The position numbers and the translations under genes are program-made. Source: Stichopus chloronotus (Eukaryota; Echinodermata; Holothuroidea; Aspidochirotida; Stichopodidae). From it: a DNA stretch of 64,000 nucleotides. The notes under the pieces were generated by a model that searched no databases, had not been told where the DNA came from, and saw only the letters and a list, made by a program, of their open reading frames with translations. The stretch lies in the NCBI GenBank assembly GCA_021234535.1, contig CM037836.1:15917111-15981110 (forward strand). The letters run 5' to 3'. Below, piece by piece: positions 47,869 through 61,169 of this stretch; position 1 is the stretch's first letter; each line of letters begins with the position of its first letter.

Positions 47869-49109
47869 CTGGCAGAGGTTTTGACTAACAACATAGCTAA
47901 TTCTACACAAACTGGGACAAGAGCTTAGTCCAGAGGTCTACACATTTTTTGCATTTCTTTTGTTCTGGTGTTGGACAAAATCTCCCAGTTACTTGGCTCT
48001 CCTTGACAAATTATTTAATGAATTTAGAATGATGGTAAGGCATAATCAGGCAGCAGAGGTTTAATACTTGAAATGAATGGTGAGATCCATGTGACTATTA
48101 GCTACTTACAGAGGCAGATAAGCACAATTCAAATCACCATTTGGAGCAACAGAAGGCAAATAGTTTTTCTTCCCACTGTATTTAACAAGTGTCAGGAAAA
48201 AGTTCCAGAAACTTTCCATCACTTGCTGTTGTATGCATTGTACAATTACCACTTAGTCTAAAAATTTGCTAATTATCTTCTCTCTCTTTTTGTGGAATAA
48301 CAAGAGAGTATTCAAATGGCATTCACTGATTTTTTTTTTTTTATGGTACAGCAGGTTAATTTTAACAAGCTGCTTCACCTCTAAGTCAGCATCCTGTTCA
48401 AATTTCTGGGGTGGAGAGGGAGTCGGAAAGGGGGGAAGGGGGTAATAGGGTACTGCCAAAAGATTATCAGTGACTATACATAATGCCAAGAGAGGTGTAA
48501 ATGTCGTGTGAGAGGAAAGTGAGAGGCAGCTGTCAAATCTACTAGCATCCAGCGAGTTTAATCATGGCACTCTCCTGATGATTATTTGAGTAATTAACCA
48601 TCAAGTTGTTTCTACTGCATCTTTTCATTTCAGTCAACCAAAAGAAAGGTTATTCTTATTCACCATGGATGACAGGATGACTTTGTCATCCTATCCACAA
48701 GTTTTGCTTTGTTTCTAACTGACGGCACATTTCACTCAATGTTACAAACTTTGATGCTGGAACACTGAGTTGCACTGGCAATTGCCTGGTCATCTACCTT
48801 TGTTCTTCTTCAATGTTCCAGGGAATAGGAAGTAAGGGGAAATTAACCTGTCACAATATCTGAAAGAGAACTATATGCACTCATCTTCCAGATATTTAAA
48901 CATGAAAATTGTCTTGATGTTTTTGTTGACCCTACAAAATTCACTCTCCAAGAAAACATAGCAGTCTATCACCATTACATGAAATCCAACAGACCAATGG
49001 AAATGGATATGAATATTCATGTTGCAAAAAATGGGCTTTAAACAATGTTTACTGTCTATGACATATTCTGCGGAATTTGACTTTCACTGACAAATTTTCC
49101 AGATAGCAA

Positions 49110-49302
49110 AATTCTCAACTGGATCTAAGTTACTCTTTGATTGACAGCAGATTCGAAAGATGCAGAGTGGCTCACATTACACAGCACACACTGGGATCCC
49201 TTGCTTTGACATGGATGAATTTTAGACAGCCTGTGGGAGGGACTACACATAAGTGGTTGGAAGAAATGAAACTGTCTGGGGTAATGAGTATTTGTCGTCA
49301 AA
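49110..49302 (+). repeat. Repeat family D, copy 2
   Basis: This is the partner of 17680-17855, with TTCTCAACTGGATCTAAGTT, TTACACAGCACACACTGGGA, TTTTAGACAGCCTGTGGGAG and TGAAACTGTCTGGGGTAATG. Unlike copy 1 it is not next to a family C array. Confidence 0.7.
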
Positions 49303-50517
49303 GGTGTCCTTATCATCCACGAGACCCGTGGCAGGTATAGGCCAAAGAACTAAGCGCAGCTTTACTTTTTTTAGTAGATGTTGAATGCAGCAGAAAATTG
49401 TTCAAACATTTAATAGCAGTTTCTACTTCTTTTAGCTTTCTTAAAATTGACTTGGTTTCTACCTTTTCAGTCAATTGGTAATATTTTGCAGCCAATACAA
49501 GTCCTTCAAAACATCCCACCTGACTCTTCCTTTGAACATTGGCCAGCTGTCGTGCACATACTACCGATCACTGACTTGGCCGAAAGCTATGGTACGTGCT
49601 GTACAAACGTCCACAGACGACGTCCATCCACAAGGAATAATCACCTCCACGAATTTTAACATGTGCTGAGAGGTACCCGAGACTGCATCCATTCCCTGGT
49701 TTTTAAAATTAACAACTAATTTGTAGACATTGAAGGTCATTAAAATTCATCTCTTTACACACTGCAAACAGACATCCTACTAAAAAAGTATCAATTAACA
49801 ATGTAATGACATGACTATTAAAGGTTCAGTCAACTTTTGCTATGTGTACAGTACTAAATTAGTCCACCGCAATCAGAATTAAAAGAATAGTGAAGGCAAT
49901 ATTCAAAGTATTCTCCTAAAGTACATAATAATATGAAACTACATGCCATCAACTTCCAATCTGCTCTGAGTCTTTGTTTATAAACACGGGATCATTTGAA
50001 AGTGCCAAAATTTTGGAATAGGCCCACAGAGCCTATGACGTAGATGTCGCACAGAAACAAGGGACAACAAAACAAGTGTGACATTTACGTCATCATGCAG
50101 TCCTTATGAATTCCTCATGGGGATGTCTCGAATGGTACTTGTCCTAAAATGCAAAACTATTTCAATTTTTGGGGGGACCAAGTTGGTGTTTCTTCTATGG
50201 GAAAATGTCTTGTACGGTCAATACTGACTATTCTCCATTTGTGACAAGTAGTCTGGGATGGTCTGGAAGATTCTTTTAAACAATGAACAGTGGAGAGGCA
50301 AAACAGTCGACAAAGTGGGCGAGGATGAAAAAGCTGAGTAGCACTGGTGTGTGCTCTTAAATCACACTTAACTGTACCTCTCCAAGTCTAGAACTTTTCA
50401 GACATAAATGCACAGAAATTCGACCCTGTGCAGTGCCAAAAGTTGCCTTATTTGATGTAGAATTGTCTCTCAACCTAGGTTCAAAATCACAAATTTTGTT
50501 CAGTGTTTTGATGTAGT

Positions 50518-50644
50518 GGCAATTACGGAAGGGCGGTGACCAGAAACACACATGCACACACACACAAAATTGCCAGATGCTAGACCATGGTCAATATGGT
50601 AATGCGTAGGTTATATGAGGTGAGGGAGTACGCGATGTGAATTC
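50518..50644 (-). repeat. Repeat family A, inverted partial copy
   Basis: This reads GGCAATTACGGAAGGGCGGT, a CA tract, GCCAGATGCTAGACCATGGT, GGTTATATGAGGTGAGGGAG and GTGAATTC. It is the reverse complement of the family A left arm, but the terminal hairpin is missing. Confidence 0.75.
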
Positions 50645-51171
50645 TTGAAACTCAAGGGTGAAGGTACTTGACAATTATCTTGATACAATGAATCCGTTTC
50701 CACGATCGATTTGAACTTAGACTGAGAAAATAAATTACAGACCAATCGTCTTCGTAAAAAAAAAATTAAACTCGCCTAACACTGCAGAAATTTTTTCACA
50801 CAACAGCACTTTCAACCAGTAAAAATATACCAAATTTGTTATCTTTCTAACTTAATTATAGCTGGAAATGGAAACTTAACACTCAGTTGGAGAAATTAAC
50901 TATATACACAACCCTAGATGAGAGGCCATTGTTGATAACTGCAAAAAGAAGCAAAAGAAGGAAGGAAGTACTATACCTTAAAAGTTATTTCATGATTCGT
51001 AGGACAAAATCCAACGCATTAAATTGAAGCTTTTTCTTTTGCCCAGCCGTACTGTGTGCATGTGCTGCATGTACAGTTTATACAGTAGTTTCAGTCAGTA
51101 TGTTAAGGATCACTTACATTTTGTAATTCTGATGATTTCAATTCAAACTGGTAAGTCTCATGTCATGGTGT

Positions 51172-51201
51172 ACCAGGGAGTCGCCATGGCAACTCCCTGG
51201 T
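51172..51201. repeat. 30 bp palindrome with one mismatch
   Basis: The left half ACCAGGGAGTCGCCA and the right half (reverse complement ACCAGGGAGTTGCCA) differ at one base and have no spacer; GCCATGGC is at the centre. Confidence 0.9.
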
Positions 51202-52406
51202 GTTACACTGCTAGCATCTCCCTCGCATCTCGGAATAAAACTGAGACTAAAAGGACTATGCAGGGTGGTTGGTATGAGCAGTAAGCATGGGCGCCGCCGA
51301 CCTTTTTTGAGTCGAGTACTCCCAGCCAAACAGTAGAGGCTCTGAAACTATACTTTCGACTCCTACTTGGTGTTGGTTACAATGACGTCACAACTGCTGT
51401 TCGGTGCAACACGCAATGCTTGTATTTTGAGCAGGAAATTGTCTGTACAGACGACATGAGGAACTCAAACAGTGTAGGCGGGTTAGAACTAGAATTACGC
51501 TTTCCACTGCATTTATCTCAGTTGGCAGACAAAAATTTTGTTGTAGCACTTAGTGACAACTGACAACTTAATTGACTAGCAAAGAGAAAGGTTTGTCTAT
51601 AACATTTCTAGTGAAGAAAAAAAATGCAAAGAAAATTAACTGAAACTGTTAAACACTCAAAATACATAATCTTCATGAATATTTTTTAGTGCTAAAAATT
51701 CCACAGGAAAGTGGAGTTGGGTCACAATTCCTGGTCAGGAGGCGCAGTCAGGAGAGTGTTAAAGTCGCCCACGCTACTGAGCATATCAATAAAAAGTTTC
51801 ACATCAAGTGTAACAGAACCAAAACAACTTGGATCATCTCAAATTACATAAACTACCCTGTAAAGACTGCCTGCCCTTGTCACATTATCATGTCATGTAA
51901 ATTAAATAAACACACCCGCAAATCCATCATAATCTGCTTCCCTTTGTCTCTGCAGCAAAGCTACAAAACAGTAAGAATAATACCAAGCTTCTTGCATAAG
52001 GAACAAATCTCATCACTGGATTGGAAACAATGTGCAGAGGAAATGACAAAAGGATTGAATCAACAGACAGTGGCTTGTAGTTGATGCCTCTGGTGTTTGG
52101 GGTTCTTAGTAGAACTCCAACCCTGTCATAAGTCAAGCCATTCAATCTTCTGTACATGCAATAAAGTTCATGCACTGCATGCTGGAGAAAATGCAAATCA
52201 TGCGGCCTGCAGATGACAGGTAGAAGAGTGCTAAAACCACCAACTGTGTATTCATCACACAGATTGCTACGGTGTAAGTGACTGAATATTCAAATGACTG
52301 AACACAGAGTCCAGCATATCGACTCATGGTAAACTGAGTTTCAAAGGAATGTTCCGGTGACAATTCAAGAAGTTCTAAAATGAAGGAACATTTTTTTTCA
52401 CTGCAG

Positions 52407-52487
52407 GCAGCTCAAATCCCACAATTGTGTCTCATTCATGACTCACATATTGTTGCTGCTCTAAGAGAGATTTCCAGTTGCCTCAAG
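52407..52487 (+). CDS. Candidate internal exon, unidentified
   Basis: The strong acceptor CATTTTTTTTCACTGCAG is followed by 27 open codons (AAQIPQLCLIHDSHIVAALR, then EISSCLK) and a moderate donor CAAG|GTTACA; phase 0 at both ends. The product looks helical. No partner exons were identified on the plus strand nearby. Confidence 0.25.
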
Positions 52488-52551
52488 GTTACAAAATGTC
52501 ACAGCAACAAATCACTACAATATAATTCCTTGTTGTTCTTTGACATTGAAT

Positions 52552-52735
52552 CCACAGAACTCAATGGTGTGGGTAAGTGTTCACAGTACCTACTAACCCT
52601 TGCTTACACTAATGCATTCTTTGACCTTCATCAAAGGGCACCAGAATAAGTCCTACTGTAGAACCACGCCCTTACACCCTAGGCTCACCCTCATTTGGTT
52701 TTCGCTTGAACTTTCACGGACATGTTTGCTACCAG
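52552..52735 (+). repeat. Repeat family B copy
   Basis: A diverged head (CCACAGAACTCAATGGTGTG) is followed by CTTACACTAATGCATTCTTT and CCTCATTTGGTTTTCGCTTG, in the same order as the copy at 63426. Confidence 0.65.
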
Positions 52736-52929
52736 CAAGGAAGTTTAACCTTGAAAACTGATGCAACTGAAAAAGTTTAGACTGGACTTATCGTAGATTG
52801 ACCTGCAGAAGGATAAGCAGTTGTGACATATTTCAGCACATTTTACACGACATTTGCACTTTCCTCTTCTGAATCAGGTGTAAGCCGATCTTATCTGCAA
52901 CAGATTTGACGTAGTCAAAATGATCTGTA

Positions 52930-53110
52930 AAAGGCCAATTCAGTCAGAAAGTGTCCCAGTAGAAAGAAATATCCAATAAATTTGTTTTTTTCTCTTTTGA
53001 CAACATCCCACACATGTACATAATATTCAAAGTGTGTATGTATGCCTCTCCCTAGCTTTGAACATCGAGTTGCTGTTTTGCCAAAGGTCATTTATGTCTA
53101 CCAGACCCTT
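52930..53110 (+). repeat. Isolated end-segment of repeat family C
   Basis: CAGTCAGAAAGTGTCCCAGT is followed by AGAAA, a CATCCCACACATGTAC block and TATGCCTCTCCCTAGCTTTG. This matches the left end of the element at 4181 (CAGAGAGTGTCCCAGTA ... TATGCCTCTGCCTAGCTTG). A second, shorter copy is at about 53830-54010 with CAGTCAGAAAGTGCCCCAGT. No tandem array follows here. Confidence 0.65.
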
Positions 53111-53278
53111 TGAAGAAAGACAAAATTATATATAGAGTAACAGTACAGCAGAGGCCTACTGTGCCTTGCCAATTCCACCGTTATGGCAATACAAACTGGT
53201 TATGTGCAACAACATCAAACCAGCTCTGAGATACAAATTTTATTAATGCACTACTGTTCATGATATCACCGACATTAC

Positions 53279-53494
53279 CTTAGCACGTTTCTCAATTTCA
53301 AGAGGGAGTTCATTTGTTCAACGTTCCTTGATTCACATCGAGTGGTTTGCTCTACAATTGAGCTCATTGTGTTGAGTGAATCTTGGAAATGGGAACAAGA
53401 TTTCTTGGTAAATTTTGATTGCGATATGGCTCTATTATAAAGACCATTTTTATTTGGGCAGTTTATCGCAAATACATGACTTGAGTTTGTCAAA
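53279..53494 (-). CDS. Candidate internal exon with helical segment
   Basis: The 216 bp (phase 2 to phase 2) between acceptor TATACCGTTGCTAG and donor CTAAG|GTAATG encodes 71 open codons. The latter half (FQDSLNTMSSIVEQTTR and NVEQMNSLLKLRNVL) looks like an amphipathic, coiled-coil-forming helix. The frame also stays open upstream to an ATG at 53562. It is unrecognised, and either a gene exon or an old element remnant is possible. Confidence 0.35.
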
Positions 53495-56196
53495 CTAGCA
53501 ACGGTATACAAGCAAGCACAATAATCTTTACCTCTATGTGTGTATTCCATAGACCTGTACATGGTTGCTGCGGCCCTCCCGCACTCTGGCGGGCTCTACA
53601 TGCAATACACAGTACACACCTCTACGACACCATGCCACGGCCTCATAACACAGAGATACCAATTGGGCCGTAGCCTACAATCACACCGTTAACCAACGAA
53701 CTGGTACACATGCCAAAATGACCCAGCACAGGAACATGGACAGTGAGCAGTTGTAATTTTCGTAACCGAAGTTTCGACTTTGAAGTATTTTGCTAGTCAC
53801 AAGCCAGCTTGCCTGTTCAACTCATTGCAACTTAAAGGAGGGTATTGGTTGTGACACACATCCTACATAGCTCTTACATAACTTTTTGCACTTTTTCTTT
53901 CATATCGGGTACAAGCATATACAGCGACTGTGGTAAAAAACCTATCTGCCCATGGTGAATCCAGTCAGAAAGTGCCCCAGTACATCGACACGTTTTGTGG
54001 GATGCTTTTCTGACTTTGCCCCATGTAGATTATTTTTAGTCACATACCTGTTAAGAAGATATGCTTATACCGATTTGGAGGAAGAAGTACAATAAACAAG
54101 AAGTCATACATAAGATGCTCATCTCAACTACCTATCCTAGTTTACTGATCTCACTGGATTCTTCTGGAAGTTATTTCTGAACCACTCTGAAGCCTGAGTT
54201 TACCACTTGAGGATCTCTACATCATACTCTTTATGTCCCTGGTTATGTTTTCCTTCTTTCCTCGACCAGAACTTCCAGATTTGGCGCAATACTTTCTCTT
54301 AGTTTTCTCCTTTCTTCTGGAATATTTTCTGAGTAATAGATGCCCCAGGCAAAACTCAATTACATCAATTATGCTCAATCCTTCACCTTCAGAAAATTTC
54401 CATAATCTCTCGGACACACAAAACTGCTGCCTTCCCCTCCGGGGCATCTGCATCAGTGTTACAGGGCTGCATTTGAAGGATTAGCATCCAACTGAAGGAA
54501 TCTCATGTGGTTGTTGTCATCTGCTTAAATTACTTATTTTGATTTTACTTTCTTTTTTTCTTTTGTTAGAAAAATACTGATATCCTTCATTTTGTTTGTG
54601 TGTGGGGGGGGGGGGGAGAAAGGAGAGAGGGGAGAGAGACAGATGAAGACAGAGAAGGAGGTGGCCCGCAAAAATCCCAAATTTTTAAAAAAAGTCCTGG
54701 ATATACTTCACCCATAGAGATTGTTTTTATGGTTATTCTCACTACTCTTCGAGTCGTCAATAAATGTGAAAGAACAACGGGATTCCCCCCCATCTAATAG
54801 AGGACATAGACAGCAGCAGAGGGTAGATCTCCTCAACTCACTGGTGTATTCACAACTGACATGCCGCTAACTGCCACTGGCTTACAACACTTGCGTATTT
54901 TTCAACCCCACGCAATGCACGGATGATTAAAGCTTATACTGTAGCACCTCAACCCTCTACGAGCAGTTTGGCTTCATTGGGCTTTGGCTTTGAGAGACCT
55001 AAGTATATGGAGGTTTCACATCACTTGCAGACAATAAAAAGTGAAGGCATAAACATGGCCTAATGATGACAAAATTTGTATTTCAATATCAGCACCATTA
55101 GTAACGACTTAATAAGACAGTATTGTTTGTGTTTCGCTTTTGCTTCCCTGTTTGGGTAAAACCAAACGTATGTACCATATGCAAGGCAACAGTTGGTATT
55201 ATAAGGACTTCACATATACATCAAAGCTGTACATAGAAAATGAACGTACCACACACTACACAAGAGAACAAACCTGTACCCACACAATACAAAGCAGTGA
55301 AGTATACTGATTGATTGTGAATAAAAGTACAGTGCAGCACAGTGACTAACCATTTATAGCTTTACAGTGTACGTAATTCACAAATAACATAATGTACTGA
55401 TGCAATAGACTGATAACATACAGTACAGTGTAGTGGAATGACCATTGCAATAATGTTTGCGAACAGGAACCCAACCAACCATGACAGGACCAGGTTCCAA
55501 AATCCAAACTTTCACTTATGTACATTGTATGTGTGACAAAATTCAACATGTTTTGAACACTTGATTGTCAAACCTGTACAGTAAAACACACGGTTTTGTC
55601 CGAACGTGCAAAGCATTATGTGACTGCACACCTAAGCCCAACCACAGTGATATTTTCGCATAGCTGGACACCCTATCAACTATAGACTGTGGAAGCCCAG
55701 TCCGACTTCTGGACCTTTGTAATCACCAGATTATTTACAGTGGAGTGCAGTGCAATTGACAATGTTATTGACATTCAAGTTTTACAATTCAGTTCGGTAC
55801 AATAAATAACTTACATATTTATGGTATAGTACTTCAACTTTTAGTTACACTCTAGGTAATGGCAATTGAAACACATTACTAAATGTAGTATGAGCGACTA
55901 CTAGAACTTTAAGTACTAATTTACAGTAGAGTGACAACTTACAAATCACAGTATCGCCAGAAAATTATCATGCAATTTTCCAAAAACTGAACATGTTTGC
56001 AATGATTACACGAAAAACAAATTTTTCAAAGCAACATTGCCAGATCTCCTGTATCATTAATGATGCTATCCAAGTACAAAACAAATTTCTGCTGGATTAC
56101 TACAAACAGCTCATCATCTATAGCTTTAACCAACCCATAGGTAGCACACACATATATGTAATCCCCCACAGTTAAACTGGTATAAATTATGTAAAT
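53495..56196. other. No supported gene; repeat fragments
   Basis: The interval holds a family C end fragment (53830-54010), a family B-like head (54837-54870), a G-run (54603-54616) and a family F fragment (55465-55560: GGTTCCAAAATCCAAACTTT, ATTGTATGTGTGACAAAAT). No reliable exon was found. Confidence 0.5.
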
Positions 56197-56345
56197 CCCC
56201 ACAACTCACTGATGTGGGTAACTAACAAGTGACTGCAACGTACTTACCCCTTGCTATCACTTATGCATTATTTACTTTAAAAGCACAATGACACCTCGAA
56301 AGAATGTTCTCATACCGTGCCCTGAGCCCTCTATGCTCTAAAGAG
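56197..56345 (+). repeat. Repeat family B copy
   Basis: The head CCCACAACTCACTGATGTGG keeps the CCCACA/TGTGGG stem. It is followed by GTACTTACCCCTTGCTATCA and CCCTGAGCCCTCTATGCTCT. Confidence 0.7.
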
Positions 56346-56754
56346 AGCAAAGGGGTAAGATATATGTTTACAATAGGAATGTAACATAACTTCAACAGAC
56401 AAGGGAGCACAAGGCCATGTAACAGGCAATACATTATTTCAATGATCATGACACAAAGACGGTGACAAAGGGAATGTTTTTGTTATGTCATTGATGTCAG
56501 CATGTATGATGTCAGTTGATGGTGCCTCTCCATTTCTGAGTGACATTATCACATCAGTCCTATAATCTGGACTATCAGTCCACTTCTATATGATGTCACC
56601 ATGTCCAAACGGGACTCTAGTTTTGCCATGTTTTCATCTTTTAGAAGACAATCAGCGTCTATTGTTGCAAATTATCAATCTCCTAAATACTGTGCATGCA
56701 TAGTATATTGCATTGTCACGATACATTCTTACACATGTGGTACATTCATACTTA

Positions 56755-56890
56755 CCCACAACTCACTGGTGTGGGTATTCACCAGTGGCTAAATACTCCT
56801 TGCTCACACAAATGCATTGTTCAAACCTGTGCAAGGCACTCCAAAGAAACTTCTAGCCCAGCACCCTCTATATACTCTGAAACAGCCTTT
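56755..56890 (+). repeat. Repeat family B copy
   Basis: The head CCCACAACTCACTGGTGTGG is followed by TATTCACCAGTGGCTAAATA, CACACAAATGCATTGTTC and CCCAGCACCCTCTATATACT. Confidence 0.75.
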
Positions 56891-58767
56891 TTGGGCACGA
56901 GCATGTGATTATTTACATAGACACAATCAGCTTTGAAAGGACTCCTGCTTTAATCTCATACACACAGCTGTACAGTAAGAGGTCCATCCTGGGCTTCTGA
57001 AACTTGAGGAAAAGTTAAAAACCCAAGAAAGACAAGCTACAATTAAAGTTACCATGTACTTAGAATGACCAAAAATAGATATATGGAGAAGTGTTTTGAT
57101 TGACATAAAAGTTTCTCTGTGACGAAACTTGGAAAGGCTACCACTCAGTGCTGAATGCAATATGCGCATATAGGGAAAACAGTATCCATAATCCCACAGG
57201 AGAGGTTACATCGACAAATGTGGATACTGCATATGGAACACTTTATACGTCAAGACATTCAACAGCTTGAGTTACAAGCAGATGTGACTTGAATGCAGTC
57301 TTCAGAGTTTGTCACGATCTCGCCATCTGTTATTAGCAGAACCATCGTTCCAAAAGCTTGAAAGTATGCAACAGGATTCTGCAAAGTCTGGTACAATTAA
57401 CAGAGTGACATTTCACCAATTCAAGGATGCATTTGCCACAGCAAGGTACGTGACAAATATCCTAAAAAGCATGGTACAAAGTGTTTACAGTTGCTACAGG
57501 AACTAATTTTAATCTCTTAAAAAATCAGCAACATTTTGTATGGGACTGTTTACCACAATGTGACTGAAACCAAAGTTGGAACATACTCGACGAACTGACG
57601 CCTGTCTCAAAACTTACAATTTTTCTTTACATACCATTGTAATTAAATTTGACACCACAGTGACTGCCTCGTAATCAGTCTAAAAGCTATCCGTCACGTT
57701 GATCAACCATTCAACTGAGGATGTCTTCACTTCAACTTTAAATGAATACACCTGGCTATTTTTAACAGAGTCTTAACCACAACATTATTACAAAAAGAAA
57801 AAAAAAAAAACAGATCTTTAAGTCACTTACAGTACACGCACCCTTCAGCTGGCATTTAATTGAGTATTTCATAAAACAAACATAGACAAATAATATTTCC
57901 ATTTTGTTCCAGCAAAAACATATTGCCAGAGCTATGGGCAACATAAAATTTGATAAGTGATACTAAATTGACATTCACAGAACACCATTCATGACTTTGT
58001 TTTCTTCTTTTTGTCAACACAAAAGTTTTCCGAGTGGGTTTTGTTTAGTTCTGTCATTTGTACTTTTGACGGAGCATGCGTTATTGAGTAGACACGAAGG
58101 GAAAGCCTGATGCATTTATACAGTACCGGTGTGTACGTGGAGATGCTAGTCAATAAAGACTTTGGATGATCCAGTACACCGGATGTCTCACGCTTCTTGC
58201 AGTAACACATAAAAGACTCTGTATTAGTATGATTGCTGAGTGCCTTCTGCTAGGTACATTTTGTATCCAAAATGCCTACGTACAACTGCCCCTTAACATC
58301 CCTTAATACCATGCCTACAACGTTTTACACTCCCAGCTAGAACTAGCTAGCCTGCATAAGTATAGATTATGTTTTCCTGACTGAATAGAAGAAGAAAATT
58401 GTATCTTGAAAGTCTTAGATATACCCTCGATAGCAGCATGGAAATTATACCTAGGACAGCTAAACCTTTTGGAAATTTCCCAGGAACAGTTCACAGATGT
58501 ATTTTTATATGGGGAAGAAAGGACTAAGAACCTTTTGGTTGCACGTACACTGTTCACTGCCTATTACACTTGTAGTGTTGGTATCAACACATTTCACAAG
58601 TAATCGAAGAGTGGGGTGTGATGAATTTGAACGTTAATGATCGTAACATAGAAACAGTATTTACAGTCACCCTTACGCTGTAAACAATCACTTGAATGTG
58701 AACGAATCATTCTGAGTCAAAGCATGTTCCTACACATACAGTAATCGCTCTCTTCAGAGTTCAACTC
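56891..58767. other. No supported gene
   Basis: I see nothing beyond chance frames and an A-run at 57797. Confidence 0.45.
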
Positions 58768-58930
58768 AGGGGTGTAGCTAGCATTATAATTATAGACAGG
58801 AGGGAGGGCTGTTGCATGAATGAGGGAGGTTACATTGCAAAAAAATACACTCAATGCCACTATATTTTACACTCATAAATCAGGGGGCCTCTTATATTTT
58901 GGGGGCCAGGGCCCCCTCCAGATAGCAATG
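58768..58930. mobile_element. Possible hAT-type MITE fragment
   Basis: This begins CAGGGGTGTAGCTAGC and has GGGGGCCAGGGCCCCCTCC at 58900-58918. CAGGGG(C/T)GTAGC starts are typical of hAT-derived MITEs in many animals. A matching inverted end and target duplication were not found, so this is a weak call. Confidence 0.3.
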
Positions 58931-59669
58931 TCACTAGTTCATCTTTACCTGAAACATGTTGCACCAAATAAGCAACTGCATGGTCACATGGGGTAGCATG
59001 TGTTGTGGGGTAATTACAGAGTCATAAACTGTATGCTTGAACAAATCTCACCACCAGTAACAGCGGGGTAAACATCAATCTCACTGCATGAAAAGTGGTA
59101 CACCATCATATCGCCACTGACAATTTACGATGTGACATATCATACTACAAAAACAGTGGAAAAACAAGTCACCACAGGTAATCATGGTATAGCTGCTAAG
59201 AAGAAATATCACAGGGAAATATTCAGGACAAGATGCCAAATTCAGGTTGAATTCCGTTAGCGGTGATCGAAAGAGCTTTAACGCGCACCATTTTGAACCA
59301 CTGCTCCAGATCTGATCTGAACCTGTGGGTTGATCATCATCTCCAGATATGATCCTGAGTGCGAGTACCACCACACCACAAAGCTGATCTCAAGCAGGGG
59401 TATCAGATCCCGATCTGATTCATCGCTTGAGATCAAGTGTGACAGCAGTCAACATCACACTGTGGGTGACAGTGGGATAACTCATAATTATGAGGTCAAT
59501 CAAAAGCACAGAGGGCACGGTGCTAGAACAAATTTACTCTAGAATGTGTTGAACAATGCATTAATGGCAGGCAAAATGGCATGTCTAAGATTTGAATGCC
59601 ACATACCTGTAATGTTATTTTCTTGTAGTGGCATTACAAGTAACAGGTATTCCCTCACAGGCACTCAAC

Positions 59670-59815
59670 AGGTACTCACTGGTGTGGGTATTCACCAGTG
59701 AATATACGTACCCCTTGTTTCACTAATGCATACATTATCACCTTGCTATAAATGTACTCCAAATCAATTCCAGTACTGCACCCTCTGAGGTCTAGCCTGC
59801 CCTCATTTGCTTTTG
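59670..59815 (+). repeat. Repeat family B copy
   Basis: ACTCACTGGTGTGGGTATTC, ACCAGTGAATATACGTACCC, CACTAATGCATACATTATCA and GCCTGCCCTCATTTGCTTTT align with the copies at 56755 and 63426. Confidence 0.75.
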
Positions 59816-60341
59816 AGTTGGATAATGCGCTGCACGGCGGGATAAACAACTTTGCAAGAAAGAAGAACTCCATGTTTATTTGTAAAGTATTTCCTGTCTA
59901 CATCATTCACATATTGTAAAGGTTGTCACATATAGCTACCAACGTACATTTGACCAAACAATTAGAGTGTGCAACATGATGTATGCACTGTCAAAGCTTA
60001 CTGGCCATCGCTGCTATTACACTCTACAGTACAGTGAGAGGTGTTAGTCTTTCAGAGGTGGTGAGGTAACTTGAAAAATAACCAGTATGTTAATGACCTC
60101 CACAATTATTGCAGACGTCCTTTGTTTAGTTTTGCTTTTGGCGAAATATTACAAAAGGGTGCAGGTTTGAAGGGAAGATATGTACCTTACCGAGTGCAGC
60201 ACAGTCTGAAGTAAACAATTATTCACCGTAAAGGAAATTACCAGACTTCCTGACAAAGAGATAGTGAAACTACTGTACACACTCAGACATTTTGCACAGG
60301 AGGGTGAAAACAGCTTGAATTCATTCAGACTGATTCTGGAT

Positions 60342-60448
60342 TTAGTGTGCACCAGATCGCCGAGCTTGACGTAGTTTATGCTGAGGGGGTATCTGTATGT
60401 ACAGCATAATGACATCATCCAGCTTGCCTTCGTTACTAGTGTATCTAT
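60342..60448 (-). CDS. Unidentified protein, terminal coding exon
   Basis: The acceptor CATACTCTAGTTCCACAG (AG at 60450-60449) opens a phase-1 frame encoding RYTSNEGKLDDVIML, YIQIPPQHK and LRQARRSGAH before TAA (60344-60342). The entry phase exactly matches the exit phase of the exon at 61806, giving an Asp at the join. An AATAAA on this strand lies at about 59881-59876 and could end the transcript. A second frame in the same place (YPLSINYVKLGDL...) is also open, but its acceptor is weaker and its phase does not fit. The family was not recognised; the tail is strongly basic. Confidence 0.5.
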
Positions 60449-61050
60449 CTGTGGAACTAGAGTATGTACTGTATATGCACTGTGATATCACTGCAGTCGA
60501 TAAAAAGCAGTCACTGGAATTTGCGTGGTGATGTCACAGCCTGTATGTAGCACCCCTGCCTTCGCTTCTTGCAAGTCACTGTCACAGATTATCCATTGCC
60601 GCTAATTAATCAGGATCATAAAGTGTCGATAATGCATTTGTTCATTTACTGTTTTTTTTTTTTATTTTTTAGTAAGGTGACAGACATCAAAGACAGGTAC
60701 TGCAACTAGTTGTAACAAAGACACTACACACTTTTCTGTGCAAGTCTTCCTCAACACGATAATGGGTTGCACCAACATCATGGTGATTGCGCCCTCTCTC
60801 CAAGTGTCACAGGAAGTTATTTTTTTCTGTGGAAAGCATACACTTAGTCAAAGTAGTATATATGGTCATGGTGTGCATGTACTGTAAATACAGGAATACG
60901 CTTAGGCTTACATGTGTGTGCTTTGCCCATCAGTGCCTGGCAGTCCCACTCACATTCAAGACATCACGTGGAATCCTTCTACAGCCTTAACGCTGACTGA
61001 ATTATAATAATTAAAGCCAATCACCAAAGCTTCTAAACAATGCTAAACCA

Positions 61051-61169
61051 AAAGGCTGGCAATTACAGAAGGACAGTGACCAGATACACACACAATTGCT
61101 AGATGCTAGACCATAGTCAAAACGGTAATGCATGGGTTATGCGAGGTAAGGGATAACGCACTGCAAATT
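61051..61169 (-). repeat. Repeat family A, diverged inverted copy
   Basis: GGCAATTACAGAAGGACAGT, CACACACAATTGCTAG, ATGCTAGACCATAGTCAA and GGGTTATGCGAGGTAAGGGA form a decayed reverse-orientation arm. It lies about 190 bp before the forward copy at 61360. Confidence 0.7.

Noticed and set aside
49313..49550. Minus-strand frame with Lys/Glu-rich helix (LTEKVETKSILRKLKEVETA)
   Set aside because: It is protein-like, but the acceptor is poor and the end has only a weak donor; it also adjoins a repeat family D copy. I could not support it as an exon.
51689..52084. 131-residue plus-strand frame
   Set aside because: It has no recognisable domain, irregular composition and no consensus acceptor or donor pairing; a frame of this length is expected by chance in 64 kb.
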